64,000 nt of DNA from Escherichia coli (GTDB lineage: Bacteria; Pseudomonadota; Gammaproteobacteria; Enterobacterales; Enterobacteriaceae), in assembly GCF_011881725.1 (NCBI RefSeq), contig NZ_JAATUR010000001.1:62001-126000 (forward strand). The letters run 5' to 3'. The position numbers and the translations under genes are program-made. Shown piece after piece: positions 29,603 through 39,807 of this stretch (the first letter of the stretch is position 1; the number at the start of each line of letters is the position of its first letter). The notes under the pieces are model-generated. The model did not search any database and was not told the origin of the DNA. It saw only the letters and a list, made by a program, of their open reading frames with translations.

Positions 29603-30429
29603 CAGTAGCCTTCTGAAGCGGTATCAGGTTGGAAACGGGCGTCCACCAGGCGATGCACCTCGGTGGTCAGCGTGCCATCGGCATGAAGTTCCAGCGTTCG
29701 CCAACCGGGCGCAATGGTGTCCAGCGTAAAGTTGGAACAGTGCGGCTTAAACTGTACACAGGTCGACGGCGTTGCCAACAAGCGGCGACCGTTCCAGTCG
29801 AGATCCAGTTCCTGATGGATATGCCCGCACAACAGGTATTTAACGTGCGGAAACTTCGCCAGCACGGTATCCAGTTCGCCCGCGTTGCGCAGACTGTGTT
29901 GGTCGAGCCAGCTACAACCTGCAGGCAGCGGATGATGGTGCAACAGTAGCAGAGTATGACGTTCTGGCGCATCGGCCAGTTTACGTTCCAGCCACTCAAG
30001 CTGAAACTCGCTCAGCTCACCGTGCGGTACGCCAAACACCTGGCTATCCAGCAACAGGATTTGCCATTGCTCACCGATAAACACTCGCTTAGCCGGGGAG
30101 ATGCCTGCGTCCTGTAACGCGCTGTACATCGCGGGCTGGAAATCGTGGTTGCCCGGCAGCCAGACGCAGGGCGCACGAAAACGTGCGATGCCTTCAGCGA
30201 AATGCTGATAGGCCGCAGCAGTTTGATCCTGCGCTAAATCACCTGTCGCGACAATCAGGTCAAATTCGTGCTGGTGCGGACGAATCGCCTCCAGCACCGC
30301 CTGGTAGCTTTCCCAGGTGTTTACCCCCAACAGGGCTTCGTGCTTTTGCGCAAACAGGTGAGTGTCGGTAATTTGTAAAATCCTGACTCTGGCCTCACCA
30401 GCCAGAGGAAGGGTTAACAGGCTTTCCAA
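29602..30429 (-). CDS. cpdA: CpdA, 3',5'-cAMP phosphodiesterase
   Basis: CpdA hydrolyses cAMP and so tunes CRP activity. The 275-residue protein carries the metallophosphoesterase motifs DTHLF (Asp22, His24), GDLAQD, GNHDF, HHHPLP and GHIHQE. It lies between yqiB and yqiA with 24-base and minus-one-base gaps. Confidence 0.97.
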   Translation of the reverse strand: MESLLTLPLAGEARVRILQITDTHLFAQKHEALLGVNTWESYQAVLEAIRPHQHEFDLIVATGDLAQDQTAAAYQHFAEGIARFRAPCVWLPGNHDFQPAMYSALQDAGISPAKRVFIGEQWQILLLDSQVFGVPHGELSEFQLEWLERKLADAPERHTLLLLHHHPLPAGCSWLDQHSLRNAGELDTVLAKFPHVKYLLCGHIHQELDLDWNGRRLLATPSTCVQFKPHCSNFTLDTIAPGWRTLELHADGTLTTEVHRLVDARFQPDTASEGY

Positions 30430-30453
30430 ATGGTGTCCTTAGGTTTCACGACG

Positions 30454-30876
30454 CTAATAAACCGGAATCGCCATCGCTCCATGTGCTAAACAGTATCGCA
30501 ACCAGTCCGCTAAAAACTGATTAATTTGATGCTTTTCGTCGCGTTGATGCAACTTTTTATTAGGATAATCATACCGCGCTTTGAAGCGAAAAATCTGCTG
30601 ACTTGAACACACTTCAGCCACCATCGCGTCATGATACAGACGCACCGTCATTGACGGAAGGCTCCAGTAACTGATCGCGGGCGCAGTCTGTTCTATTGTC
30701 ACCAGGGTAGTGTATCGGGTCGATTCAACAATCGTTAGCCGATATTGTGCGTTTGCCACCTGATAGCTTACAGTTTCGCCGGGTGCGTCATTGCGCGGTA
30801 ACAAACGGCGCAATTGTGAAAAGTTCATCTCGCACAGGCGCATCATTTCAGGAAAGTCAGGTGTGTAACGCTTCAT
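30454..30876 (-). CDS. yqiB: YqiB, DUF1249 protein
   Basis: The 140-residue protein belongs to the DUF1249 family of unknown function. It starts [21 protein letters not shown] and has no membrane segment or signal peptide. It is directly adjacent to nudF and shares the operon. Confidence 0.93.
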
Positions 30877-31506
30877 TTATGCCCACTCATTTTTTAACGC
30901 TTGATGATGCAGCTGCAGCCATTGCAAAGCGATGACCGACGCTGCGTTGTCGATTTTCCCCTCTTCTACCCATTGGTATGCCTGTTCCCGGCTTACCACA
31001 TGAACGCGAATATCTTCGTTTTCATCAGCCAGACCGTGAATACCGCTTGCGGTCGTGGCGTCCACTTCGCCCACCATAATTGACGAACGCTCACTGGTGC
31101 CCCCCGGGCTTGCCAGGAAACTTAACACCGGTTTGGTCCGTTTGACTATCAATCCCGCTTCTTCAATCGCTTCGCGACGAGCGACATCTTCTACACTTTC
31201 ACCTTCTTCAATCATCCCGGCAACCATCTCCAGTAGCCAGGGCGTTTCGCTGGTGTCGTACGCAGCAATCCGAATCTGCTCAATCAGCACAACTTCATCG
31301 CGCACTGGGTCAAAGGGTAGCAAGACTGCGGCGTGACCGCGCTCAAAAATTTCCCGCCGTACCTCATGACTCATTTGCCCGTTGAATAGACGATGACGAA
31401 ATCTATAAAGTTCTAATGAAAAAAAGCCGCGATAAAGTGTTTCTCGTGCAATAATTTCTACATCGTTTTTGCCAAATGTAACGGGCAGGTTGTCTGGCTT
31501 AAGCAT
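30877..31506 (-). CDS. nudF: NudF (AspP), ADP-ribose pyrophosphatase
   Basis: The Nudix hydrolase cleaves ADP-ribose to AMP and ribose-5-phosphate. The 209-residue protein has a perfect Nudix box at residues 97-119 (G-x5-E-x7-REAIEEAGL). It is the promoter-proximal gene of the parE group and diverges from tolC. Confidence 0.97.
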
Positions 31507-31607
31507 TGTTAATGTCCTGACACTAATAGTGAATTAAATGTGAATTTCAGCGACGTTTGACTGCCGTTTGAGCAGTCATGTGTTAAATTGGTGCACATTA
31601 ACGCCCT

Positions 31608-31627
31608 ATGGCACGTAACGCCAACCT
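31608..31627 (+). promoter_or_regulatory. Mar/Sox/Rob box upstream of tolC
   Basis: ATGGCACGTAACGCCAACCT fits the marbox consensus AYnGCACnnWnnRYYAAAYn at all but one defined position. It lies about 84-103 bases before the tolC ATG. TolC is a known member of the MarA/SoxS/Rob regulon. Confidence 0.8.
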
Positions 31628-31710
31628 TTTGCGGTAGCGGCTTCTGCTAGAATCCGCAATAATTTTACAGTTTGATCGCGCTAAATACTGCTTCACCACA
31701 AGGAATGCAA

Positions 31711-33192
31711 ATGAAGAAATTGCTCCCCATTCTTATCGGCCTGAGCCTGTCTGGGTTCAGTTCGTTGAGCCAGGCCGAGAACCTGATGCAAGTTTATCAG
31801 CAAGCACGCCTTAGTAACCCGGAATTGCGTAAGTCTGCCGCCGATCGTGATGCTGCCTTTGAAAAAATTAATGAAGCTCGTAGTCCGTTATTGCCACAGT
31901 TAGGTTTAGGTGCAGATTACACCTACAGCAACGGCTACCGTGACGCGAACGGCATCAACTCTAACGCGACCAGTGCGTCCCTGCAGTTGACCCAGTCCAT
32001 TTTCGATATGTCGAAATGGCGCGCGCTGACCTTGCAGGAAAAAGCTGCCGGTATTCAGGACGTCACTTACCAGACCGATCAACAAACTTTGATCCTCAAC
32101 ACCGCGACCGCTTATTTCAACGTGTTGAATGCCATTGACGTGCTTTCTTATACTCAGGCACAAAAAGAAGCGATCTACCGTCAGTTAGATCAAACCACCC
32201 AGCGTTTTAACGTGGGCCTGGTGGCGATAACCGACGTGCAGAACGCCCGCGCACAGTACGATACGGTGCTGGCGAACGAAGTGACCGCACGTAACAACCT
32301 CGATAACGCTGTAGAGCAGTTGCGTCAGATTACCGGTAATTACTACCCGGAACTGGCGGCGTTAAATATCGACAATTTCAAAACCGACAAACCACAGCCA
32401 GTTAACGCCCTGCTGAAAGAAGCCGAAAAACGCAACCTGTCGCTGTTACAGGCACGTCTGAGCCAGGATCTGGCACGCGAACAAATTCGTCAGGCACAAG
32501 ACGGTCACTTACCGACTCTGGATTTGACGGCCTCTACCGGAATTTCTGATACCTCTTACAGCGGTTCGAAAACACGTGGTGCCGCAAGTACTCAGTATGA
32601 CGACAGCAATATGGGCCAGAACAAAGTTGGCTTGAGCTTCTCGCTGCCGATTTATCAGGGCGGGATGGTTAACTCGCAGGTGAAACAGGCGCAGTACAAC
32701 TTCGTTGGTGCCAGCGAGCAACTGGAAAGCGCCCATCGTAGCGTCGTGCAAACCGTGCGCTCCTCCTTCAACAACATTAATGCGTCTATCAGTAGCATTA
32801 ACGCCTACAAACAAGCCGTGGTTTCCGCCCAAAGCTCATTAGACGCGATGGAAGCGGGCTACTCCGTGGGTACGCGTACCATTGTTGATGTGTTGGATGC
32901 AACCACCACGCTGTACAACGCTAAGCAGGAACTGGCAAATGCACGTTATAACTACCTGATTAACCAGCTGAATATTAAATCAGCTCTGGGTACGTTGAAC
33001 GAGCAGGATCTGCTGGCACTGAACAATGCGCTGAGCAAACCAGTTTCCACTAATCCGGAAAACGTAGCGCCACAAACGCCGGAGCAAAATGCTATTGCTG
33101 ATGGCTATGCGCCAGATAGCCCGGCACCAGTCGTTCAGCGAACATCCGCACGCACTACCTCCAGTAACGGTCATAACCCTTTCCGTAACTGA
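31711..33192 (+). CDS. tolC: TolC, outer membrane efflux channel
   Basis: TolC is the trimeric exit duct for AcrAB, haemolysin and other exporters. From ATG 31711 the protein is 493 residues with a signal peptide (MKKLLPILIGL... ending SLSQA) and two outer-membrane-factor repeats. An in-frame ATG at 31672 is possible, but ATG 31711 begins at the signal peptide and has AAGGA upstream at ten bases. It leads the tolC-ygiBC operon. Confidence 0.98.
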   Translation: MKKLLPILIGLSLSGFSSLSQAENLMQVYQQARLSNPELRKSAADRDAAFEKINEARSPLLPQLGLGADYTYSNGYRDANGINSNATSASLQLTQSIFDMSKWRALTLQEKAAGIQDVTYQTDQQTLILNTATAYFNVLNAIDVLSYTQAQKEAIYRQLDQTTQRFNVGLVAITDVQNARAQYDTVLANEVTARNNLDNAVEQLRQITGNYYPELAALNIDNFKTDKPQPVNALLKEAEKRNLSLLQARLSQDLAREQIRQAQDGHLPTLDLTASTGISDTSYSGSKTRGAASTQYDDSNMGQNKVGLSFSLPIYQGGMVNSQVKQAQYNFVGASEQLESAHRSVVQTVRSSFNNINASISSINAYKQAVVSAQSSLDAMEAGYSVGTRTIVDVLDATTTLYNAKQELANARYNYLINQLNIKSALGTLNEQDLLALNNALSKPVSTNPENVAPQTPEQNAIADGYAPDSPAPVVQRTSARTTSSNGHNPFRN

Positions 33193-33452
33193 TGACGACG
33201 ACGGGGCTTCGGCCCCGTCTGAACGTAAGGCAACGTAAAGATACGAGTTATCTGCCGCATTCTTCCCCCTTATCGCTTCAATTTCGACCAGCCATCCTCT
33301 ATTCTGATGGGTATTTACCACTGGTCCCGGAAGACAAAAATGAAACGGACAAAATCCATACACCACGCATCGTTCCGCAAAAACTGGAGCGCACGCCACC
33401 TGACACCTGTCGCTCTCGCGGTTGCCACTGTTTTTATGCTGGCAGGCTGTGA
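33192..33452 (+). CDS. ygiA: YgiA, doubtful overlapping ORF between tolC and ygiB
   Basis: An 86-residue frame begins at the tolC stop codon (one-base overlap) and its second half overlaps ygiB in another frame. It corresponds to the ORF listed as ygiA in K-12. No domain, signal peptide or coding-like composition is evident, and it spans the ygiB leader, so it may be spurious or a translational-coupling relic. Confidence 0.3.
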   Translation: MTTTGLRPRLNVRQRKDTSYLPHSSPLSLQFRPAILYSDGYLPLVPEDKNETDKIHTPRIVPQKLERTPPDTCRSRGCHCFYAGRL

Positions 33453-34011
33453 AAAGAGTGATGAGACAGTGTCTCTGTATCAAAATGCGGATGATTGTTC
33501 AGCCGCAAACCCAGGCAAAAGCGCAGAATGTACCACTGCGTACAACAATGCGTTGAAAGAAGCCGAACGTACCGCGCCGAAATACGCCACCCGTGAAGAC
33601 TGTGTTGCCGAATTTGGCGAAGGTCAGTGTCAGCAGGCACCGGCTCAGGCAGGTATGGCACCAGAAAATCAGGCGCAGGCCCAGCAATCCAGCGGTAGCT
33701 TCTGGATGCCGCTGATGGCAGGTTACATGATGGGGCGTCTGATGGGCGGCGGCGCGGGCTTTGCGCAGCAACCGCTGTTCTCCTCGAAAAACCCAGCCAG
33801 CCCGGCTTACGGCAAATACACTGATGCCACCGGTAAAAACTATGGCGCCGCCCAGCCAGGCCGCACCATGACCGTACCGAAGACGGCGATGGCACCAAAA
33901 CCGGCGACCACCACTACCGTTACCCGCGGCGGCTTTGGTGAATCTGTTGCTAAACAAAGCACTATGCAGCGTAGCGCAACTGGCACCTCTTCTCGCTCAA
34001 TGGGTGGCTGA
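33340..34011 (+). CDS. ygiB: YgiB, putative lipoprotein of the TolC operon
   Basis: The 223-residue DUF1190 protein has a long basic N-terminus, a hydrophobic stretch (22-35) and the lipobox LAGC with Cys37. The middle and C-terminus are Gly/Met/Ala-rich ([23 protein letters not shown]). ATG 33340 is chosen over 33307 because it gives the K-12 length. The gene is followed five bases later by ygiC; both are co-transcribed with tolC and their role is uncertain. Confidence 0.92.
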   Translation: MKRTKSIHHASFRKNWSARHLTPVALAVATVFMLAGCEKSDETVSLYQNADDCSAANPGKSAECTTAYNNALKEAERTAPKYATREDCVAEFGEGQCQQAPAQAGMAPENQAQAQQSSGSFWMPLMAGYMMGRLMGGGAGFAQQPLFSSKNPASPAYGKYTDATGKNYGAAQPGRTMTVPKTAMAPKPATTTTVTRGGFGESVAKQSTMQRSATGTSSRSMGG

Positions 34012-34016
34012 TACCG

Positions 34017-35177
34017 ATGGAAAGAGTCAGTATTACCGAGCGCCCGGACTGGCGCGAAAAAGCCCACGAATACGGTTTCAATTTTCACACCATGTACGGC
34101 GAGCCATACTGGTGTGAAGATGCTTACTACAAGTTGACCCTCGCTCAGGTTGAAAAGCTGGAAGAAGTCACCGCCGAACTGCACCAGATGTGCCTGAAAG
34201 TGGTGGAAAAAGTGATCGCCAGCGATGAGCTGATGACTAAATTCCGCATTCCAAAACACACCTGGAGTTTTGTGCGTCAGTCATGGCTGACGCACCAGCC
34301 ATCGCTATATTCTCGTCTTGATCTGGCGTGGGATGGCACAGGCGAACCTAAACTTCTGGAAAATAACGCTGATACGCCAACATCATTGTACGAAGCGGCG
34401 TTCTTTCAGTGGATCTGGCTGGAAGATCAGCTTAACGCGGGCAACCTGCCGGAAGGCAGCGACCAGTTTAACAGTCTGCAAGAAAAACTGATCGATCGCT
34501 TCGTTGAGCTGCGTGAACAGTATGGCTTCCAGTTGCTGCATCTCACCTGCTGTCGCGACACGGTGGAAGATCGCGGAACCATTCAGTATTTGCAGGACTG
34601 CGCGACGGAAGCTGAAATCGCTACCGAGTTCCTCTACATCGACGATATCGGGTTAGGTGAAAAAGGTCAGTTCACGGATTTACAGGATCAGGTAATTTCC
34701 AACCTGTTCAAGTTGTATCCGTGGGAATTTATGCTGCGTGAGATGTTCTCCACCAAGCTGGAAGATGCTGGCGTACGCTGGCTGGAACCGGCGTGGAAGA
34801 GCATTATCTCTAACAAAGCGCTTCTGCCGCTGTTGTGGGAGATGTTCCCGAACCATCCGAATCTGCTGCCCGCGTATTTTGCGGAAGATGATCATCCAGA
34901 AATGGAAAAATATGTGGTTAAACCAATCTTCTCTCGTGAAGGCGCAAACGTGTCAATCATCGAGAATGGTAAAACCATTGAAGCAGCAGAAGGTCCGTAT
35001 GGCGAAGAAGGAATGATTGTTCAACAATTCCATCCGCTGCCGAAATTTGGCGACAGTTATATGCTGATTGGTAGCTGGCTGGTGAATGATCAACCTGCCG
35101 GAATTGGTATTCGTGAAGACCGTGCATTAATCACTCAGGATATGTCTCGCTTCTATCCACATATTTTTGCTGAATAA
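34017..35177 (+). CDS. ygiC: YgiC, glutathionylspermidine-synthase-like ATP-grasp protein
   Basis: The 386-residue protein matches the C-terminal synthetase domain of glutathionylspermidine synthase, with [22 protein letters not shown] in the nucleotide/magnesium site and [13 protein letters not shown] as the ATP-grasp lysine loop. It lacks the amidase half. In enteric bacteria it has ATPase-type ligase features but no proven substrate. It ends the tolC operon; a hairpin follows. Confidence 0.94.
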   Translation: MERVSITERPDWREKAHEYGFNFHTMYGEPYWCEDAYYKLTLAQVEKLEEVTAELHQMCLKVVEKVIASDELMTKFRIPKHTWSFVRQSWLTHQPSLYSRLDLAWDGTGEPKLLENNADTPTSLYEAAFFQWIWLEDQLNAGNLPEGSDQFNSLQEKLIDRFVELREQYGFQLLHLTCCRDTVEDRGTIQYLQDCATEAEIATEFLYIDDIGLGEKGQFTDLQDQVISNLFKLYPWEFMLREMFSTKLEDAGVRWLEPAWKSIISNKALLPLLWEMFPNHPNLLPAYFAEDDHPEMEKYVVKPIFSREGANVSIIENGKTIEAAEGPYGEEGMIVQQFHPLPKFGDSYMLIGSWLVNDQPAGIGIREDRALITQDMSRFYPHIFAE

Positions 35178-35189
35178 TACTGCTTAATA

Positions 35190-35216
35190 TTGCCCCGATA
35201 TTCGGGGCAACTTCTT
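35190..35216 (+). terminator. Terminator after ygiC
   Basis: TTGCCCCGA (35190-35198) pairs with TCGGGGCAA (35202-35210), loop TAT, followed by CTTCTT. It ends the tolC-ygiBC operon. Confidence 0.75.
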
Positions 35217-35661
35217 AAAATTCATCATTTATAATCCCCATCAATATATAAAGCCATACATCTTCAACTTTAATTTAACATTAACGACCAATTTAATGTC
35301 ATATCGTCATATGTAAGCGATAATGTAATTAAAGTAAGCAAATAAATTACATCGTAACGCATTGATAGTACTTGGGTATTTTGTTTTAATCTCGCCAATA
35401 TTTAATTTAATAATTAAAAAACAATGTTGCAGAGATCACACTACACAATATTGAACATTGTTATTGATATATCGCCCCCCTACTATCCATTAAAAATAAG
35501 AATTTGTTTCAACGAATAACAATATATTTGAAAGCAATACCAAAACATTCTTATATATAATTGAATTTATAACTTCATTCACTCTATAAATTTATTAGCA
35601 CCCTCTCAACAGTCGATATTCATCATTATTATATATTTGCGTTATATAAGGAGATATATCC
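35217..35661. other. AT-rich region upstream of assT
   Basis: These 445 bases contain no convincing gene. The stretch is strongly AT-rich with many A/T tracts, unlike the flanking core DNA, which suggests transferred DNA and a possible H-NS target controlling assT. AGGAGAT (35649-35655) is the assT ribosome binding site. Confidence 0.6.
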
Positions 35662-37458
35662 ATGTTTGATAAATATAGAAAAACGCTGGTAGCCGGAACG
35701 GTGGCATTAGCTCTGGGCTTGTCTGCAACTGGCGTGATGGCTGCGGGTTTTAAACCTGCGCCACCTGCCGGGCAACTCGGTGCAGTCATTGTTGATCCCT
35801 ACGGTAATGCACCACTGACCGCTCTGGTTAATTTAGATAGCCATGTTATTTCTGACGTTAAAGTTACCGTCCACGGGAAGGGCGAAAAAGGCGTAGAAAT
35901 CAGCTATTCCGTGGGCCAGGAGTCTCTAAAAACTTACGATGGTGTACCGATTTTTGGTCTTTATCAAAAATTTGCCAACAAAGTGACCGTTGAGTGGAAA
36001 GAAAACGGCAAGACCATGAAAGATGATTACGTGGTGCATACTTCGGCCATCGTCAACAATTACATGGATAACCGCTCCATTTCCGATCTACAGCAAACCA
36101 AAGTCGTTAAAGTCGCGCCTGGTTTTGAAGATCGCCTCTATCTGGTTAATACCCATACCTTTACTGCGCAAGGTTCCGATCTCCACTGGCACGGTGAGAA
36201 AGATAAAAATGCCGGGATCCTCGATGCAGGTCCGGCAACTGGCGCACTGCCTTTTGATATCGCACCCTTTACTTTCATTGTCGATACCGAAGGTGAATAC
36301 CGTTGGTGGCTCGATCAAGATACCTTCTACGATGGTCGTGACCGCGATATCAACAAACGTGGTTATCTGATGGGCATCCGTGAAACGCCGCGCGGCACCT
36401 TTACCGCAGTACAAGGCCAGCACTGGTACGAGTTCGATATGATGGGTCAGGTGCTGGAAGATCATAAACTGCCGCGCGGATTCGCTGACGCCACTCATGA
36501 ATCTATCGAGACACCTAATGGAACGGTACTGTTGCGCGTAGGTAAGAGCAACTACCGTCGTGATGACGGCGTACATGTCACGACCATTCGTGACCATATT
36601 CTTGAAGTCGATAAATCAGGTCGCGTTGTCGATGTATGGGATCTGACGAAGATCCTCGATCCGAAACGAGATGCTCTGCTCGGCGCACTCGATGCAGGCG
36701 CAGTTTGCGTTAACGTTGACCTTGCTCACGCCGGACAGCAGGCAAAACTGGAGCCAGATACACCGTTTGGCGACGCGCTGGGTGTAGGGCCAGGCCGTAA
36801 CTGGGCACACGTCAACTCCATCGCCTATGACGCAAAAGATGACTCAATCATCCTCTCTTCCCGTCATCAGGGCGTAGTGAAAATAGGCCGGGATAAGCAA
36901 GTGAAGTGGATCCTTGCGCCATCTAAAGGCTGGGAAAAACCGCTGGCCAGCAAATTGCTGAAACCGGTTGATGCGAACGGTAAGCCTATTGCCTGTAACG
37001 AAAATGGTTTGTGTGAAAACTCAGACTTCGACTTTACCTACACCCAGCATACCGCCTGGATCTCCAGCAAAGGTACGCTCACTATCTTTGATAACGGCGA
37101 TGGTCGCCATCTGGAACAACCCGCCTTACCAACCATGAAATATTCTCGCTTTGTGGAATATAAGATTGATGAGAAGAAAGGCACCGTTCAGCAAGTTTGG
37201 GAGTACGGTAAAGAACGTGGCTACGATTTCTATAGCCCAATCACCTCCATCATCGAATATCAGGCCGACCGAAACACCATGTTTGGCTTCGGCGGTTCGA
37301 TTCATCTGTTCGATGTCGGTCAGCCGACCATCGGTAAGTTGAACGAAATTGATTACAAGACCAAAGAAGTGAAAGTGGAAATCGACGTGATGTCTGATAA
37401 ACCCAACCAGACTCACTACCGTGCGCTGTTAGTTCGTCCAAAACAGATGTTTAAATAA
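35662..37458 (+). CDS. assT: AssT, periplasmic arylsulfate sulfotransferase
   Basis: AssT transfers sulfate between phenolic compounds without PAPS. The 598-residue protein has a signal peptide (residues 1-27, ending GVMA) and a beta-propeller catalytic domain. A Cys-x5-Cys pair (ACNENGLCEN) fits the known disulfide formed by DsbL; the conserved His of TQHTAWIS is the likely sulfate acceptor. It is followed 17 bases later by dsbL, as in uropathogenic E. coli. Absent from K-12. Confidence 0.95.
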   Translation: MFDKYRKTLVAGTVALALGLSATGVMAAGFKPAPPAGQLGAVIVDPYGNAPLTALVNLDSHVISDVKVTVHGKGEKGVEISYSVGQESLKTYDGVPIFGLYQKFANKVTVEWKENGKTMKDDYVVHTSAIVNNYMDNRSISDLQQTKVVKVAPGFEDRLYLVNTHTFTAQGSDLHWHGEKDKNAGILDAGPATGALPFDIAPFTFIVDTEGEYRWWLDQDTFYDGRDRDINKRGYLMGIRETPRGTFTAVQGQHWYEFDMMGQVLEDHKLPRGFADATHESIETPNGTVLLRVGKSNYRRDDGVHVTTIRDHILEVDKSGRVVDVWDLTKILDPKRDALLGALDAGAVCVNVDLAHAGQQAKLEPDTPFGDALGVGPGRNWAHVNSIAYDAKDDSIILSSRHQGVVKIGRDKQVKWILAPSKGWEKPLASKLLKPVDANGKPIACNENGLCENSDFDFTYTQHTAWISSKGTLTIFDNGDGRHLEQPALPTMKYSRFVEYKIDEKKGTVQQVWEYGKERGYDFYSPITSIIEYQADRNTMFGFGGSIHLFDVGQPTIGKLNEIDYKTKEVKVEIDVMSDKPNQTHYRALLVRPKQMFK

Positions 37459-37475
37459 TTAAGAAAGGAATGAAT

Positions 37476-38144
37476 ATGTCGAAATTAGGGATTTCATCAC
37501 TGTTTAAAAGCGTACTGCTTACCGCAGCTCTGGCGGTTTCATTTACCGCTTCCGCCTTCACCGAAGGCACGGATTATATGGTTCTGGAAAAACCTATTCC
37601 GAATGCCGACAAAACGCTAATCAAGGTATTCAGCTATGCCTGCCCCTTCTGTTACAAGTATGACAAAGCGGTAACCGGTCCAGTGTCGGAAAAAGTGAAA
37701 GATATCGTTGCTTTTACACCGTTCCATCTGGAAACCAAAGGCGAATACGGCAAACAGGCTAGCGAAGTGTTTGCGGTATTGATCAATAAAGATAAAGCCG
37801 CAGGCATTTCTTTATTTGATGCTAACTCTCAGTTTAAGAAAGCCAAGTTTGCTTATTACGCGGCTTATCACGACAAAAAAGAACGTTGGTCTGACGGTAA
37901 AGATCCAGCTGCTTTTATCAAAACCGGTCTGGATGCTGCGGGTATGAGTCAGGCTGATTTTGAAGCCGCACTGAAAGAGCCAGCAGTACAGGAAACACTG
38001 GAAAAATGGAAAGCGGCCTATGATGTTGCCAAAATCCAGGGCGTTCCGGCGTATGTCGTCAATGGTAAATACTTGATCTACACCAAGAGCATCAAATCCA
38101 TCGACGCTATGGCAGACCTTATCCGCGAGTTAGCAAGCAAATAA
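37476..38144 (+). CDS. dsbL: DsbL, DsbA-like thiol oxidase for AssT
   Basis: DsbL is a strongly oxidising thioredoxin-fold protein that makes the AssT disulfide. From ATG 37476 the protein is 222 residues with a signal peptide (ending TASA) and an active site CPFC at Cys56/Cys59. ATG 37470 is also in frame, but it abuts the AAGGAA ribosome binding site, whereas 37476 has a seven-base spacing, so I prefer 37476. The cis-proline loop IQGVPAYVV is present. Confidence 0.93.
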   Translation: MSKLGISSLFKSVLLTAALAVSFTASAFTEGTDYMVLEKPIPNADKTLIKVFSYACPFCYKYDKAVTGPVSEKVKDIVAFTPFHLETKGEYGKQASEVFAVLINKDKAAGISLFDANSQFKKAKFAYYAAYHDKKERWSDGKDPAAFIKTGLDAAGMSQADFEAALKEPAVQETLEKWKAAYDVAKIQGVPAYVVNGKYLIYTKSIKSIDAMADLIRELASK

Positions 38145-38158
38145 CAGGGAAACAGTCT

Positions 38159-38830
38159 ATGGGTATTAAGGGAATGTGGAAAGACCTTCGCACATCACCA
38201 GTGGACACTCTGGTCAGATGGCAGGAACAACGCTTTTTGTGGTTGTTAATGACTGTTGCGATGGGCGCGCTAATTATCCTGGCGCACTCTTTCTTCCAGA
38301 TCTATCTCTACATGGCACCCTGCGAGCAGTGCGTTTACATTCGCTACGCCATGTTTGTGATGGTTATTGGAGGATTGGTTGCGGCGATCAACCCGAAGAA
38401 CATCGTCCTTAAGCTGATTGGCTGCGTAATGGCATTTTACGGCAGCATTATGGGGCTGAAGTTTTCGCTCAAACTGAACGATATCCACCATGCAGTGCAT
38501 AACCCGGATCCCGATTCACTGTTTGGCGTACAGGGTTGCTCTACCGATCCAACTTTCCCCTTTAACCTGCCGCTTGCACAGTGGGCACCAAACTGGTTCA
38601 AACCTACCGGGGATTGCGGATATGACGCGCCTATCGTTCCTAATGGCGTAACACTGAGCAGTATGCAGCAGTGGTTTGTGGATATGTATCAGCAATCTGA
38701 AGGCTGGTATCTGCTACCACCGTGGCACTTTATGAACATGGCTCAGGCCTGTATGTTGGCTTTTGGAATGTGTCTGTTGCTACTGGTCATTATGAGCGGC
38801 GCATGGGCGCTTAAAATCGTAAGAGGTTAA
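38159..38830 (+). CDS. dsbI: DsbI, DsbB-like quinone-linked membrane oxidase for DsbL
   Basis: DsbI re-oxidises DsbL and passes electrons to quinones. The 223-residue protein has four membrane segments, the first redox pair CEQC (Cys55/Cys58) after the first helix and a second cysteine pair in the large periplasmic loop (VQGCSTDP ... GDCGYD). It is 14 bases downstream of dsbL and ends accessory block 3. Confidence 0.93.
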   Translation: MGIKGMWKDLRTSPVDTLVRWQEQRFLWLLMTVAMGALIILAHSFFQIYLYMAPCEQCVYIRYAMFVMVIGGLVAAINPKNIVLKLIGCVMAFYGSIMGLKFSLKLNDIHHAVHNPDPDSLFGVQGCSTDPTFPFNLPLAQWAPNWFKPTGDCGYDAPIVPNGVTLSSMQQWFVDMYQQSEGWYLLPPWHFMNMAQACMLAFGMCLLLLVIMSGAWALKIVRG

Positions 38831-38833
38831 CTC

Positions 38834-38872
38834 AAGAATCCCCGAGGCCAATTGCTCTGGCTTCGGGGATTC
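38834..38872. terminator. Hairpin between dsbI and ygiD (convergent genes)
   Basis: A 16-base-pair stem (38834-38849 with 38857-38872, one G-T pair, seven-base loop) fills the gap between the converging dsbI and ygiD genes. It has no long T-run on either side, but its position fits a shared terminator. Confidence 0.65.
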
Positions 38873-38876
38873 TCAT

Positions 38877-39665
38877 TCAGCCCACCTGCACCGACAACAT
38901 ACTTAAACTGCCCATTTCTATACCATCGACCGGAATGGTAATCGCTTCTTGCCCATCCCACGCGCCTAAAACATACAACAGCGGCAGATAGTGCTCCGGT
39001 GTTGGGCACGATAACGCGCCGCCTTCATGGTCGAGATAATTAACCAGTGGATGTTGTTCTACCGGCCCTTGCCACGTCAGATTCGCTTTAACATATTCAT
39101 TAAACGACGTCGCCCACGGATACGGCGAACTATCGCCGTGCCACTTCACTGTACGCAGGTTATGCACCACGTTACCGCTGGCAACTAACATTATCCCGTC
39201 ATCGCGTAGCGCCGCTAGTTTACGCCCTATTTCAAAATGCCAGGCGGCAGGTTTGGTGCTATCTATACTTAGCTGCACCATCGGGATATCCGCTTGCGGA
39301 TACATCTTAATCAACACGCCCCAGGAGCCGTGGTCAAAGCCCCAGGCTTCTTTATCCAGAGTGACAGGCACTGGCGCTAATAATTCGACCAGTCGCTGAG
39401 CCAAAGCCGGTGAACCTGGTGCTGGATAATGGGTGTCGTACAGCGCTTGCGGGAAGCCGCCAAAATCATGAATCGTTGGCGGTGTCTCCATCGCAGTCAC
39501 TCCAGTTCCACGGGTAAACCAGTGAGCCGAAACCACCACAATCGCTTTCGGGCGTGGCAATGTCATCCCTAACTTCTGCCAGCTGCGGGTATACAAATTA
39601 TCTTCCAGCACGTTCATCGGACTACCGTGACCTAAAAACAATGCTGGCATACGTGTTGAAGACAT
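38877..39665 (-). CDS. ygiD: YgiD, extradiol DOPA 4,5-dioxygenase family
   Basis: The 262-residue LigB-type zinc/iron enzyme has metal ligands in FLGHGSP (His near 14), HDFGGFP (His about 67), VVHNL and a C-terminal region HEGGAL. The K-12 enzyme cleaves DOPA to betalamic-type products in vitro. An in-frame stop not far upstream of the ATG supports this start; AAGGA lies eight bases before it. It diverges from zupT. Confidence 0.94.
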   Translation of the reverse strand: MSSTRMPALFLGHGSPMNVLEDNLYTRSWQKLGMTLPRPKAIVVVSAHWFTRGTGVTAMETPPTIHDFGGFPQALYDTHYPAPGSPALAQRLVELLAPVPVTLDKEAWGFDHGSWGVLIKMYPQADIPMVQLSIDSTKPAAWHFEIGRKLAALRDDGIMLVASGNVVHNLRTVKWHGDSSPYPWATSFNEYVKANLTWQGPVEQHPLVNYLDHEGGALSCPTPEHYLPLLYVLGAWDGQEAITIPVDGIEMGSLSMLSVQVG

Positions 39666-39807
39666 GATGATATCCTTAAATTAAGGTGTCATTTTGATAT
39701 CCTCACAATACGCTTGTTCAGCGGAGTAAGAACCCGGATAACAATGATGATGATCATCAGTTATTTTGACGATCTGCCTGAAAGTGAAGATTTATAAGGA
39801 GTTGTCG

